Below, piece by piece: positions 51,018-59,462 of a stretch of DNA of 61,540 nt. Positions within the stretch are counted from its first letter, which is position 1. Each line of letters opens with the position of its first letter. Origin of the DNA: Deltaproteobacteria bacterium Ga0077550 (lineage in GTDB: Bacteria > Myxococcota_A > Polyangia > Nannocystales > Nannocystaceae). The DNA lies in assembly GCA_001464385.1 (NCBI GenBank), contig LNFB01000157.1:1-61540 (forward strand). The letters run 5' to 3'. Made by a program: the position numbers and the translations under genes. The notes under the pieces were generated by a model. The model did not search any database and had not been told where the DNA came from. It saw only the letters and a list, made by a program, of their open reading frames with translations.

Positions 51018-51509
51018 ATGGCGGACGCGATCGACGAAGCGACCCTCGAGCGCATGCGGCGCGGCGTGCCCCTGCGCCTGTCCGCGGCGGGTTCCTGGTG
51101 GTTCGGCGACGAGCCGGTGACGCACGTCGGTCTCGCGCGCGCCCTCACCGGCGGCCTCGACCTCTCCGACGGCGGCGAGCCCATCGTCCGGCTCGGGCAC
51201 CAGTACTGCTATGTGACGCTCGACGACACGCCGCTGCGCGTCGTCGGCTTGCGTGAGGACGACGCCGGCACGCTGTGGCTGCGCCTCGACGACGGTCGCG
51301 ACGTCGTGCTCGACACGGCGAGCCTGGTCGAGGACCGCGAGCGCGGCCTGCGGTGCGCCGTGCCGTCGCGCGACTCGGGTCGTCCCCTCGCCGCGCGCTT
51401 CGGCAACCGGGCCCAGGCCGACCTCGCGCGGTGGATCCGCTGGCCCGACGGCGCCGCGCGCCCGAGCTTCGTGCACGGCGGCGTCGAGCGGGTCATCCCC
51501 GGTTCGTAG
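51018..51509 (+). CDS. DUF1285-like protein
   Basis: A 163-residue cytoplasmic protein. LSAAGSWWFGDEPVTHVGLARALTGG (quoted in part), followed by a YCYVTLDDTPLRVVGL segment, has the layout of the DUF1285 family, whose members combine a W-x-F-DG-PI-x-H start with a V-x-D-x-PF-x-V strand; here the DG is changed. No function is established for the family. The start is ATG 51018, with a CACACT hexamer 12 nt before it. It is divergent from the ABC-F gene across 80 nt, and its last 17 nt overlap the convergent methyltransferase gene. Confidence 0.65.
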   Translation: MADAIDEATLERMRRGVPLRLSAAGSWWFGDEPVTHVGLARALTGGLDLSDGGEPIVRLGHQYCYVTLDDTPLRVVGLREDDAGTLWLRLDDGRDVVLDTASLVEDRERGLRCAVPSRDSGRPLAARFGNRAQADLARWIRWPDGAARPSFVHGGVERVIPGS

Positions 51510-52995
51510 CGGCGGGCGACCACGGCGTCACGCGCCACGATCGGCCGCGCTCGATCGCGACGCCGAGGCGCGTGGTCGCGAAGCCGAGATCGACGAACTG
51601 CAGCACCACGCGCGCGCCCGCGTCGAGCGGCGCCGGAGAGGCGAACGGACGGCCGCAGATCGGCCGCGCGTCCTCGGGCGAGGCGGCGCGCAGCTCCGTC
51701 GGGCGCAGCACCGCGTCGCGGGCGTCCCAGTCGATCGCCACCTCGCGGATCGGATCGACCCCCGCCGCGACCGCGTCGCGCGAGGACGCGGCGGCCCGCG
51801 GATCCAGCCCCGTCTCCACGACCTCCACGCTCGCGCGGGCGTCGGGTCCGATCCTGAGGTCGAACGCGATCGCGGCGCCCCCGGGGGCGCTGCGGATCCG
51901 CCAGTGCCGCGTCGCGATCCGCTCCACGGACACCGGTGCGGTCGCGTCCGCCGCCCGCGGCACCGCCAGCGTCCACGCGGTGTCCGGGACGCGCGCCCGC
52001 AGTCGCGCACGCGTGAGGTGGATCGCCGCCTCACCGACGTCACCAGCGAGGAAGCGCCGCCCCATCGATGCGGCGACGACCGCGGTCGTGCCCGCCCCCG
52101 AGAAGGCGTCGAGCACGAGATCGCCGGGATTCGACGACGCCGCCACGATTCGCCGCAACAGGCTCTCGTTCTTCTGCGTCGCGTAGCCGGTCTTCTCCCG
52201 CGAGAAGCTCTTGATCTGGATCGAGTCGAGGGCATCGACGCCGACCAGCGCGAGATCGCCGGAGCCCGCGTTCCACACGTCGTCCACCGCCATGCCCGGC
52301 GCCTTCGCGGCCGCGCCGGCCCGCCGCACGTAGCCCTCGGGGTGCGGCACGTAGACCTTGTTGAAGCGCATGCGCTTCGGATCCTTCGCGTAGAACAGGA
52401 TCGTGTCGTGATTGCGGATCCAGTTGCGCGCGCGCGTCTTGAACCCGGACACCCAGCCGATCCGCCAGATGATCTCGCGCTGGAACGACGCGGCGCCGAA
52501 GACCTCGTCGAGGAGCAGGCGCACCGCATGCCCGAGCGTGGGATCGACGTGGACGTAGAGGCTGCCGTGATCGGCCAGCAGCGCGTGGATGCGCTCGAGC
52601 CGGGGCGCGAGCATGCCGAGGTACGACGCGGCGCCGCCGACCCAGCGATCCGTGTAGGCCGGCTGCGCGATGATCCGGGGCTCACCATCGGCGCCGCGGG
52701 CCCGCGTCAGCACCGAGAACTCGCTGCCGGTCGAGAACGGGGGATCGATGTACGCGAGGTCGACGCGCCCGCGGTGCTCCGGCAGCCACGCGTCGAGGGC
52801 GTCGAGGTTGTCGCCCCACACCAACGCCCCGCCGCCGGGCGAGGGGCGACCGGGCGCGTGGGCCTCGATCGTCTCGAGGGCGATCGCGCGCGGGGCCGGG
52901 GTCGTGCGTCGACCGTCGCGGTCGTACTTGCCGCGCCACACCAGCTCGAGCTCGTGCCCGCCGTCGCCCGTCGGGGCCCGTCGCGCCCGGCTCAC
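51493..52995 (-). CDS. DNA adenine-N6 methyltransferase, type III Mod-like, orphan
   Basis: A 500-residue beta-class DNA methyltransferase: the catalytic DPPF (residues 84-87, AYIDPPFSTGSEF) precedes the SAM-binding FSGAGTT (298-304, DAFSGAGTTAVVAA). WGDNLDAL and the WRIGWVSGFKTRARNWIRNHDTILFYAK stretch (quoted by its ends WRIGW and FYAK) are typical of type III Mod proteins. The C-terminal 190 residues after motif I are unusual, beta-rich and without a recognised target domain. No res gene or other restriction partner is nearby. GTG 52995 overlaps the stop of the cytochrome gene (GTGA). It may be a regulatory or defence-related orphan methylase. Confidence 0.88.
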   Translation of the reverse strand: MSRARRAPTGDGGHELELVWRGKYDRDGRRTTPAPRAIALETIEAHAPGRPSPGGGALVWGDNLDALDAWLPEHRGRVDLAYIDPPFSTGSEFSVLTRARGADGEPRIIAQPAYTDRWVGGAASYLGMLAPRLERIHALLADHGSLYVHVDPTLGHAVRLLLDEVFGAASFQREIIWRIGWVSGFKTRARNWIRNHDTILFYAKDPKRMRFNKVYVPHPEGYVRRAGAAAKAPGMAVDDVWNAGSGDLALVGVDALDSIQIKSFSREKTGYATQKNESLLRRIVAASSNPGDLVLDAFSGAGTTAVVAASMGRRFLAGDVGEAAIHLTRARLRARVPDTAWTLAVPRAADATAPVSVERIATRHWRIRSAPGGAAIAFDLRIGPDARASVEVVETGLDPRAAASSRDAVAAGVDPIREVAIDWDARDAVLRPTELRAASPEDARPICGRPFASPAPLDAGARVVLQFVDLGFATTRLGVAIERGRSWRVTPWSPAATNRG

Positions 52996-53366
52996 GGCGG
53001 CGGCGTGCCGCCGGTGGACTTCGACCGCGAGCCCTGCGAGCCCGACAGACCGCGCACGTACGCGACCAGGACCATCAGCGAGGCCTCGGTGAACTCGTCG
53101 CGGAACGCCGGCATCCCGGGGGGACGGCCCATCCGGATCGTCATCGAGATCGACTCGTCGCTCAACGTGTCGATGATGCGGCGGTTGGACAGGTCGCGGG
53201 CCTGTGGCTGGTCGGCGGCCGGCCGGCCGTCGGGGCCGTGGCAGCGCGCGCAGTAGTTCTCGTAGAGCTGCTGGCCGTCGATCGGGCGCTCGGGCCCGAC
53301 GGAGTCACTGCACGCGACCGTGCCGAGGACGAGCATCAGTGCCGCGCGCCGTGGCGTGCCCCGCAT
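52992..53366 (-). CDS. Cytochrome c-type lipoprotein
   Basis: A 124-residue mono-haem cytochrome c. The lipobox is LGTVAC, followed by the haem motif CARCH (ENYCARCHGPDG) and a Met ligand in PPGMPAFRDEF, the standard class I arrangement. Two ATGs are possible, 53372 and 53366; the second is 6 nt after a TAGGCA hexamer and is preferred. It would be anchored in the envelope and carry electrons to an unknown partner. Its coupling (GTGA) to a DNA methyltransferase gene downstream is functionally puzzling. Confidence 0.9.
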   Translation of the reverse strand: MRGTPRRAALMLVLGTVACSDSVGPERPIDGQQLYENYCARCHGPDGRPAADQPQARDLSNRRIIDTLSDESISMTIRMGRPPGMPAFRDEFTEASLMVLVAYVRGLSGSQGSRSKSTGGTPPP

Positions 53367-53372
53367 GCGCAT

Positions 53373-53378
53373 TGCCTA
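53373..53378 (-). promoter_or_regulatory. -10-like hexamer upstream of cytochrome c gene
   Basis: TAGGCA on the minus strand directly abuts the first ATG (53372) and ends 6 nt before the second (53366), which favours the second start. Confidence 0.35.
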
Positions 53379-53442
53379 CCACGACCACCGCGATGGCGAC
53401 AGCGGCCGCGGTCGCGCGCGGTGCACGGGATCCCGCGGCGGC

Positions 53443-54297
53443 TCAGCGCATCTGCAGGCGCAGCGCCGTCGCCCCTGGGGCGGCAGTGGCGGGGGCGTCG
53501 GGCAGCGCGACGTCGGGCGCCGGCGTCGTCGGCGGTGCGGCCGGGTCGGGCGCGGTCGTCTCCGGCACAGGTGCGGCCTCGGGCGCCGGCTCGGGCTCGG
53601 GCTCCGCCGGTCCGACGATCGCATCGGCGGCCGGCTCTTCCGCCCGCTCGGGCTCGTCGAGCAGGATGTAGCCGTCCTTGTCGACCAGGGCGCCGCGCGG
53701 CGGGATGTACTTCCCGTCGGGGGTGTACAGCCCGAGCCGCACGCCGAGGCTGTCGTTGTAGACGTCGACCGCCCGATCGTAGTCCTTGCGCGCGCGGGTG
53801 AAGAACACGCCCGCGGTGATCCCGAACGCCGCGGTCGCCAGTCCGCCACCCAACAGGACGCCGCCAGTGCCGTCGAGGCGCTGGAGATCGAGCCCCTCGC
53901 GGGCCGAAGCCGCGACGCCGGCGATCATGACGAGGGACGTCGCGATGCCCAGGGCGGTGAACAGCCGCGCCAGCCGCAGCTTGCGGTGCGGCAGCGCCTC
54001 GAAGGAGGCGGCGTCGGAGCGGAGGATCGCGTCGAGCGACTGCCAGCTCCGCTTCTCCGCGGTGACGTTCGTGCCCTTCGTGTACCGCGTGCCCTGCGGC
54101 AGATCGTGGCGGTAGATCGCCGACTCGGCGTAGAGCTTCTCGCGGGCGTCGCGGTCCGCCACGCGCTCCGCCGACTCGAAGTCGGTCGGTGCGAGCTGCG
54201 GCGTCAGGGCCATGCAGCCGGATGCGGGGACGCAAAGCGCCAGCGCGCAGGTGAGTCCCAGTCGTCGAATCGGTGCGCTCGCAGTCACGATGGCCAC
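53443..54297 (-). CDS. Lipoprotein with two membrane-like helices and Pro/Ala-rich tail
   Basis: A 284-residue protein. The signal peptide ends near a lipobox-like ASGC (Cys28). The mature part has a charged helical region, then two hydrophobic helices (about 112-130, LFTALGIATSLVMIAGVAA quoted in part, and about 145-165, GGVLLGGGLATAAFGITAGVFF in part) and a Pro/Glu/Ala/Thr-rich tail of about 70 residues. The topology is typical of myxobacterial envelope proteins annotated only as hypothetical. The start could be GTG 54297 or GTG 54288; hexamers TAGGGT and TAGGTG lie just upstream and favour 54288. The function is unknown. Confidence 0.7.
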   Translation of the reverse strand: MAIVTASAPIRRLGLTCALALCVPASGCMALTPQLAPTDFESAERVADRDAREKLYAESAIYRHDLPQGTRYTKGTNVTAEKRSWQSLDAILRSDAASFEALPHRKLRLARLFTALGIATSLVMIAGVAASAREGLDLQRLDGTGGVLLGGGLATAAFGITAGVFFTRARKDYDRAVDVYNDSLGVRLGLYTPDGKYIPPRGALVDKDGYILLDEPERAEEPAADAIVGPAEPEPEPAPEAAPVPETTAPDPAAPPTTPAPDVALPDAPATAAPGATALRLQMR

Positions 54298-54395
54298 CTA
54301 CCCTAACACGATGGTCGCGACGCGGCCGAATGCCGCAGCGCCCCTCCGCGCGTCCTTTCGGGTCGTCCTCCGCCAACGCGAAGGGCCCGCCGGCC

Positions 54396-55766
54396 TTACA
54401 CGGCCGGTGCGCGGCGCGCGGGGCCCTGGGCGAGGCCCCGCCACGAGCCCGGCACCCGCGGACGCCCCCGCGTCGACGACACCGGCGCCGGGACGGCGGG
54501 CTCGGCCGCTCCGCGGACCGCCCCGATCGGTGCCGTGGCCGGTGCCGCGATCGGTGCCGCGATCGGTGCCGTAGCCGGTGCCGCGACGGCTGCCGAGACC
54601 GGCAATGGTTCGACGGACGAGCCCGCGAGCTTCCGGGTCAGCCGAGCCAGGCGCCGCGGACACGGTGCGTCCATCGTGCGCAGCCAGGTCAGCGCCGCGT
54701 CCGTGCGACGCAGCCGATGCTCGAGATCGATGACGAGGCGGAGCGTGGCCTCGGGGTGACCGGGGTGATGCGCACAGATCTCGCGCAGCAGCGCGTGCGC
54801 CTCGTCGTGCTCGCCCTCGCGGCGCAGGCGTCGGACCACCAGGAGCAGCAGCTCGACCCCGCGGGCCCGGTCGCGGATCGCGTCGCGCCGCCACACCTCG
54901 AGGAGGCCGACGAAGCCCTGGGGCGCACCGACGCGGTCGAGGTGACGCGCGACGCCGAGGGCCTGCGCGAGGTCGAGGGGCGCGTCGATCGCCTGCGCAC
55001 ATGCCTCGACCAGGCTCGCGAGCCCGAGCAGATCATCGGCGTTGTGCCGCCGCGCCGCGGCCATCCCCGCGGAGATCTCCGCGTCGCGCTCACCGTCGAT
55101 CCACCGCTGCCCGAGCTCCGCGATCTCGGCCCCGCTGGGATCGCCGATGCGGCGCGCCCCGAGCACCTCGCGCTCGAGCGTGACGAGCCGGACGTCGGGC
55201 AGCGTGTCCCGCCACAGCCGCCGACACACCGGCAGCAGATCGAAGTGACCGGCGCCGAAGCGCGCCGCGAGCCCGTCGTTCCACAGCCCGAGCCGGCGCA
55301 GCCGCAGGCGCACCACCGTGCGATCGAAGCTCGCGCCGTTGAACGTGAGCAGCAGCGCCCCGTCAGCCGCGGTCGCGAGGGCGTCGAGGACCGACAGCCA
55401 CATCGCCCGCTCGCCCGCGAGGTCACCGAGCTGCCACTGCTTCACCCACGCCGAGCCATCGGCGTGGAATCCACCGAGGCCGACGAGGAACGGGACCGCG
55501 TCGACGCCGAGGCCCGTGGTCTCGAGGTCGAACACCAACGGCGGCGACGCGACGGCACCGGGCGCCGGGACGAGGCGCCGCAGCGCCGCGACGACCCGCG
55601 ACGCCCGCGGGTCGCGACCGCCCTCGGCGCGCCCGCACGCCGTGTGCACCTCGAACGCCTCCCCCTGCGCGCGCGCACCGGGCCCACGCACGGGGCCCGC
55701 CGACGCGGACGCCTCGAGGCTCGCGATCCGGGTCCGCAGGGCCGCCAGACGCCCCGCGACGCTCAC
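54396..55766 (-). CDS. mrfB: DEDD-type 3'-5' exonuclease, MrfB/YprB-like
   Basis: A 456-residue protein. The RNase-H-like exonuclease domain (about 70-240) begins PPLVFDLETTGLGVDAVPFLVGLGGF (quoted in part), where DLETTG holds two acidic metal ligands; LTFNGASFDRTVVR and RRHNADDLLGLASLVE supply the later acidic residues of the DEDD set. A TPR-like helical C-terminus (about 250-385) follows, as described for B. subtilis MrfB. The last 60 residues are a low-complexity APIAAPATAP tail encoded by a 12-bp repeat. GTG 55766 overlaps the mrfA stop (GTGA). With the helicase it matches the mrfAB pair known from Bacillus for repair of mitomycin-C damage; the same role here is inference. Confidence 0.85.
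   Translation of the reverse strand: MSVAGRLAALRTRIASLEASASAGPVRGPGARAQGEAFEVHTACGRAEGGRDPRASRVVAALRRLVPAPGAVASPPLVFDLETTGLGVDAVPFLVGLGGFHADGSAWVKQWQLGDLAGERAMWLSVLDALATAADGALLLTFNGASFDRTVVRLRLRRLGLWNDGLAARFGAGHFDLLPVCRRLWRDTLPDVRLVTLEREVLGARRIGDPSGAEIAELGQRWIDGERDAEISAGMAAARRHNADDLLGLASLVEACAQAIDAPLDLAQALGVARHLDRVGAPQGFVGLLEVWRRDAIRDRARGVELLLLVVRRLRREGEHDEAHALLREICAHHPGHPEATLRLVIDLEHRLRRTDAALTWLRTMDAPCPRRLARLTRKLAGSSVEPLPVSAAVAAPATAPIAAPIAAPATAPIGAVRGAAEPAVPAPVSSTRGRPRVPGSWRGLAQGPARRAPAV
54529..54588 (-). repeat. 12-bp minisatellite in mrfB tail
   Basis: Five near-identical 12-bp units (GGTGCCGCGATC type on the plus strand) encode the Ala/Pro/Ile/Thr-rich C-terminal tail of the exonuclease. 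Units keep the frame. Confidence 0.85.
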
Positions 55767-58276
55767 GCCTGCGCGTCTCCACCCGCCGCGCGGCGCATGG
55801 CCTCGAGGACCTCCGCGACCGCGCGGCGATCGACCGGTCGATCGCGCTGCGCGACGCCGGGACCGAGGCACGTCGGGCACCCGCCCTCGCAGCGGCAACC
55901 GGCCACCGCCGCGGCCGCGCGCTCGAACAGCGCGGGGCCGAGGGCGAAGGCCGTCGTCGCGAGTCCGGCCCCGCCCGGCGTCCAGTCGAAGAGCACGATG
56001 TAGGGCCGCGCCGCCGCGGCGAGCTGCGCATCGACCCCTGCCCCGCCCGGCCCGCTGGCGAGCGTGCCGAAGCTCGCGGGGTGCCCCGCCGTGATCGCAT
56101 GTCCGAGATCCGCGGCGTCGCACATCAGCAGCAGCGCGGCGCAGTGGTGGATCGCGTGCGCCGCCGCGATCGCGGCGGTGGCCCGCAACGTCGGATCGAG
56201 GGCCACCGCGGACGTCGGCAGCGGCCAGTACGCGGCCCGCGTGTGGAGCTCGAGATCGGGCAGCACGACGGGCCCGAAGCCGATGTTCTCGTGGCTGCGG
56301 AAGCGGATCTTCTTGAAGCCGGGGACGTTGCGGATGACGTGGGCCTCGCCGAGGCCGCCGCGATCGTCGAGCTCGCCCGCGGCCACGCGCGCCGCGACCC
56401 CGTCGTCGGGATCGAGGATGCGGACCCGCAGCTTGGGCACCGCCTCGGTGTAGTAGTCGGCGTCGACCGAGCGCACGGTCGCCTTGCGCCCGTCCCAGTC
56501 GAGGGCGCGGACCTCGAACGTGCGGCCCTCGATCGGGTAGATCGCGCCGGGGTGCAGGTACAGCGGCGCGTCGTCGTAGGCCACCTCGGCGAGCACGTCG
56601 CCCGCCTCGTCGACGACCGAGAAGTTCTCCTCGGTCGGACCGCGCAGGTCGACCTGGTCGGCCGCACTCTCCGCGCCGCGCGACAAGTACAGCGGGGGCA
56701 CGGTGTCCTGCCGCAGCAGGGCGCCGCGCTCGACGAGATAGTCCGCGGCGTACACCGTCTCGTCGGCGGTCATCTCGCCCCACGACTCGGTGGCCCGCAG
56801 GGGGAGCTCCTGCACCGCGCAGCGCAGGTGCGGCAGCCAGATCTCGGGGTTGTCCGGATCGACCGCCGCGTGCTCGGCCGGCTGCCCGAGCAGGAACGCC
56901 GGATCCGCCGCGATGAACTGATCGGTGGGCATCGACGACAGGACGACGACCCCGAGCGATGCCCGATTGCGGCGACCCGCCCGCCCGATGCGCTGCAGCG
57001 TCGCCGCGCGCGAGCCCGGATACCCCGACAGCACCACGACATCCACGCCGCCGATGTCGATCCCGAGCTCGAGGGCGTTGGTGGTCGCGACCACCCGCGC
57101 CTCCCCGCTGCGCAGCGCCGACTCGACCTCGCGTCGGCGCTCGGGGAGGTAGCCGCCCCGATAGCCGCGGATGGCGTCCTGGGCGCGGCCGCCCGGAAGC
57201 GGGCCCCCGTCGCTGCGCTCGTCGTCCCGCAGGTACCGCGTCAGCAGCTCGACGGCCTTGCGCGTGCGACAGAACACCAGCGTCTGCACCCCCGCGCGCC
57301 GGACCTCGTTGGCGACCACGCGCGTGACCTTGAGGTAGTCGCGCCGTACGCCGGTCGTCGCATCGACGACCTTGGGGTTGAGCACCATCACCGTGCGCGG
57401 CCCGGTCGGCGAGGCGTCCTCGTCGACGCAGACCACGGAGGGGCGGCCGATGATCGCGCGCGCGAGCTCGGCCGGGTTGGCGATCGTCGCCGACGCCGCG
57501 ATCACCTGGGGCCGACTGCCGTAGTGCTCGCACACCCGCCACAGCCGACGCAGCACGTTGCCGACGTGGGAGCCGAACACGCCGCGGTAGGTGTGCAGCT
57601 CGTCCAGGACCACGTAGCGCAGCCCGGCGAAGAACCGCGCCCAGCCCTCGTGCATCGGCAGCATCGAGCGGTGCAGCATGTCCGGGTTGGTCGCGACGAC
57701 CGCGGCGCGGGCCCGCGCCGCGCGGCGCTCGTCGGGGGGCGTGTCCCCGTCGAAGGGCGCGACGCCGATCGACGTGCCAGGGCCGAGCGAGCGCACGACC
57801 TGACGCAACGACTCGCACTGGTCGCGCGCGAGCGCCTTGGTGGGGAACAACAGCAGCGCCCGCGCATCGGGCTCGGTGAGCACCGCGTGGAGGATCGGGA
57901 TCTGGAAGCACAGCGACTTGCCCGACGCCGTGCCCGTCGCGACCACGACGTCGCGTCCGGCGAGCGCCGCGTCGAGGGCGATCTCTTGATGGCGGTACGG
58001 TGCGGCGAGATCTCGCGCGCGAAGTGCCGCAAGCAGTCGATGATCCAACCGATCCGGCCATGCGCCGTATGAACCAGATCTTGCAGCCGCGCGATGCTCC
58101 GCGACGATCTCGACCTCGTCGCGACCGCGGAGCGCGTCGATCAGTCGCTCCAGCGCGGCGTCGACGTTCGGCGAAGGAACGTCAGCTTCTCCCGCCCCGG
58201 CGTGAGCAGATGTACCGTTGCCTGCCCTCTGAAGGAGGATCCGGGCGCGGGAGAAGCCTGACGAGTCGTCTAGCAT
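55763..58276 (-). CDS. mrfA: DEAD/DEAH-type helicase with C-terminal zinc-binding DUF1998 region, MrfA/YprA-like
   Basis: An 837-residue SF2 helicase. Motif I is GTASGKS (115-121), motif Ia LLFPTKALARDQ, motif II VVLDELHTYRG (a DELH variant), motif III SATI, motif V TNALELGIDIGGVD and motif VI QRIGRAGRR. The C-terminus contains the four-Cys site CRCEGGCPTC expected for MrfA. B. subtilis MrfA unwinds DNA in excision of mitomycin-C lesions independently of UvrABC. The N-terminal 35 residues have lower third-position GC than the rest, so the true start could be downstream, but no other in-frame start is available. An inverted repeat resembling a LexA-type site lies 22 nt upstream of the start. 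Confidence 0.9.
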   Translation of the reverse strand: MLDDSSGFSRARILLQRAGNGTSAHAGAGEADVPSPNVDAALERLIDALRGRDEVEIVAEHRAAARSGSYGAWPDRLDHRLLAALRARDLAAPYRHQEIALDAALAGRDVVVATGTASGKSLCFQIPILHAVLTEPDARALLLFPTKALARDQCESLRQVVRSLGPGTSIGVAPFDGDTPPDERRAARARAAVVATNPDMLHRSMLPMHEGWARFFAGLRYVVLDELHTYRGVFGSHVGNVLRRLWRVCEHYGSRPQVIAASATIANPAELARAIIGRPSVVCVDEDASPTGPRTVMVLNPKVVDATTGVRRDYLKVTRVVANEVRRAGVQTLVFCRTRKAVELLTRYLRDDERSDGGPLPGGRAQDAIRGYRGGYLPERRREVESALRSGEARVVATTNALELGIDIGGVDVVVLSGYPGSRAATLQRIGRAGRRNRASLGVVVLSSMPTDQFIAADPAFLLGQPAEHAAVDPDNPEIWLPHLRCAVQELPLRATESWGEMTADETVYAADYLVERGALLRQDTVPPLYLSRGAESAADQVDLRGPTEENFSVVDEAGDVLAEVAYDDAPLYLHPGAIYPIEGRTFEVRALDWDGRKATVRSVDADYYTEAVPKLRVRILDPDDGVAARVAAGELDDRGGLGEAHVIRNVPGFKKIRFRSHENIGFGPVVLPDLELHTRAAYWPLPTSAVALDPTLRATAAIAAAHAIHHCAALLLMCDAADLGHAITAGHPASFGTLASGPGGAGVDAQLAAAARPYIVLFDWTPGGAGLATTAFALGPALFERAAAAVAGCRCEGGCPTCLGPGVAQRDRPVDRRAVAEVLEAMRRAAGGDAQA

Positions 58277-58297
58277 CGAATGGATCGGGCCGCTCGA

Positions 58298-58332
58298 ACT
58301 GAACGGACGACACCATGTAACATGCGTTCAGT
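58298..58332. promoter_or_regulatory. Inverted repeat with GTTCAG half-sites upstream of mrfAB
   Basis: ACTGAACG (58298-58305) and its exact complement CGTTCAGT (58325-58332) flank 19 nt; a second palindrome, CATGT-A-ACATG (58314-58324), is nested next to the right arm. The right half matches 13 of 17 positions of the myxobacterial LexA-box pattern as I remember it (CTRHAMRYBYGTTCAGS). It lies 22-56 nt upstream of the mrfA start, in operator position. Confidence 0.5.
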
Positions 58333-58377
58333 ACTCCGTCAACTCGACCCGGGAATGGGTGTCGATCATTGTTCCGC

Positions 58378-58397
58378 AAAACCGCGCGAGCGCGCGG
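58378..58397 (-). terminator. Short GC hairpin with T-run after RluA operon
   Basis: On the minus strand CCGCGCG and CGCGCGG form a tight stem followed directly by TTTT, 88 nt after the stop of the pseudouridine synthase. It would end the quinone-oxidoreductase/rluA-like operon before mrfAB. Confidence 0.5.
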
Positions 58398-58484
58398 ACG
58401 CGGCGGATCGCCGAGGGGGCCGCGGGCGCGTGGGGCCCGCTGTAGGGGGTGATCCAGGGCGATCCAGCCGGATCGGGGCCCCCT

Positions 58485-59462
58485 CTAAGGAAGCGGCCCG
58501 GCGAGGCGGCGTCGCCACGCCTCGAAGTCCGCGGGCTCGGGCGAGACGAAGGCGATCTCCTCGCCGGTGCCCGGGTGCACGAACCCGAGCTCGGCGGCGT
58601 GCAGCATCACCCTCGGCGTCACGCCCTCGGGCCAACGCAACCCTGGATCGCGCATGCCCTTGGCGTAGACCGGCTCGCCCACGAGGGGGTGGCCGCTCTC
58701 CGCGAGGTGGATGCGGATCTGATGGGTGCGACCGGTCTCGAGCCGACAACGCACCCACGTCACCGAGCCCGGCGATCCGGTGGTGAACGACGCGGCGTCG
58801 AGGGCGTGGCGGGTCTCGACCTCGACGTGGGTGATCGCCTCGCGGCCGTCCTTGGGCGCGCGCCCCGATCGCCGCCACGAGCCGCGCAGCCCGTCCCCGC
58901 GATCGCCGACGAGGACGCTGCGGATCGTCTGCGTCCGGACGTCGCCGTGGGCGAGCCCGAGGTAGCGGCGATGCACCGAGTGCACCCGAAACTGCTGCCC
59001 GAGCTCGCGCTCCGCGGTGCGCGAGCGGGCGAAGACCAGCAGGCCGGTGGTGTCCTTGTCGAGCCGATGGACCACGCGCGGCGGCGGCGAGCGGCGGTGC
59101 TCGAGCTTGCGCAGCGCGACGGCGAGGCGCTGCACCACGCTGTCGTGGTCGTCCTCGGCGAACGGCACGCTCTGCAGGCCGGCGGGCTTGTCCACCACCA
59201 CCACGTCGGCGTCGGCGAACACGATGCGCGACGGCTCGAGGGTGTGCTCGGTGACGACCTCGCGCGGGCCCTGGGGCCGGATCACGAGGGTCATGCCCCG
59301 GCGCACGCGCACCGCGGGATCGCGGGCCCGCTCGTCGTCGACCCAGACGCGGCCGTCGTAGCAGAGCTGCCGCGCGCGGCTCCACGGCACGTCGAGCGCG
59401 GCGCGGACGACGGCAGCGACGGTCTCGCCGTCGGTCTCGATGCGGGTGCGGACCTCGTTCAC
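58485..59462 (-). CDS. RluA-family RNA pseudouridine synthase
   Basis: A 325-residue enzyme converting uridine to pseudouridine in rRNA or tRNA. An S4-like RNA-binding domain (about 14-62, VRAALDVPWSRARQLCYDGRVWVDD in part) precedes the catalytic domain, with VVDKPAGLQSVPF, the catalytic HRLDKDTTGLLVF (Asp135) and RLETGRTHQIRIHLAESGHPLVG (in part). The target position cannot be assigned. GTG 59462 overlaps the stop of the oxidoreductase gene (GTGA), giving a two-gene operon. Confidence 0.94.
   Translation of the reverse strand: MNEVRTRIETDGETVAAVVRAALDVPWSRARQLCYDGRVWVDDERARDPAVRVRRGMTLVIRPQGPREVVTEHTLEPSRIVFADADVVVVDKPAGLQSVPFAEDDHDSVVQRLAVALRKLEHRRSPPPRVVHRLDKDTTGLLVFARSRTAERELGQQFRVHSVHRRYLGLAHGDVRTQTIRSVLVGDRGDGLRGSWRRSGRAPKDGREAITHVEVETRHALDAASFTTGSPGSVTWVRCRLETGRTHQIRIHLAESGHPLVGEPVYAKGMRDPGLRWPEGVTPRVMLHAAELGFVHPGTGEEIAFVSPEPADFEAWRRRLAGPLP

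Noticed and set aside
51493..53366. A restriction-modification or defence island around the adenine methyltransferase
   Set aside because: No restriction subunit, helicase-nuclease or toxin gene lies next to it; the flanking genes are a DUF1285-like protein and a cytochrome. mrfA is a repair-type helicase.
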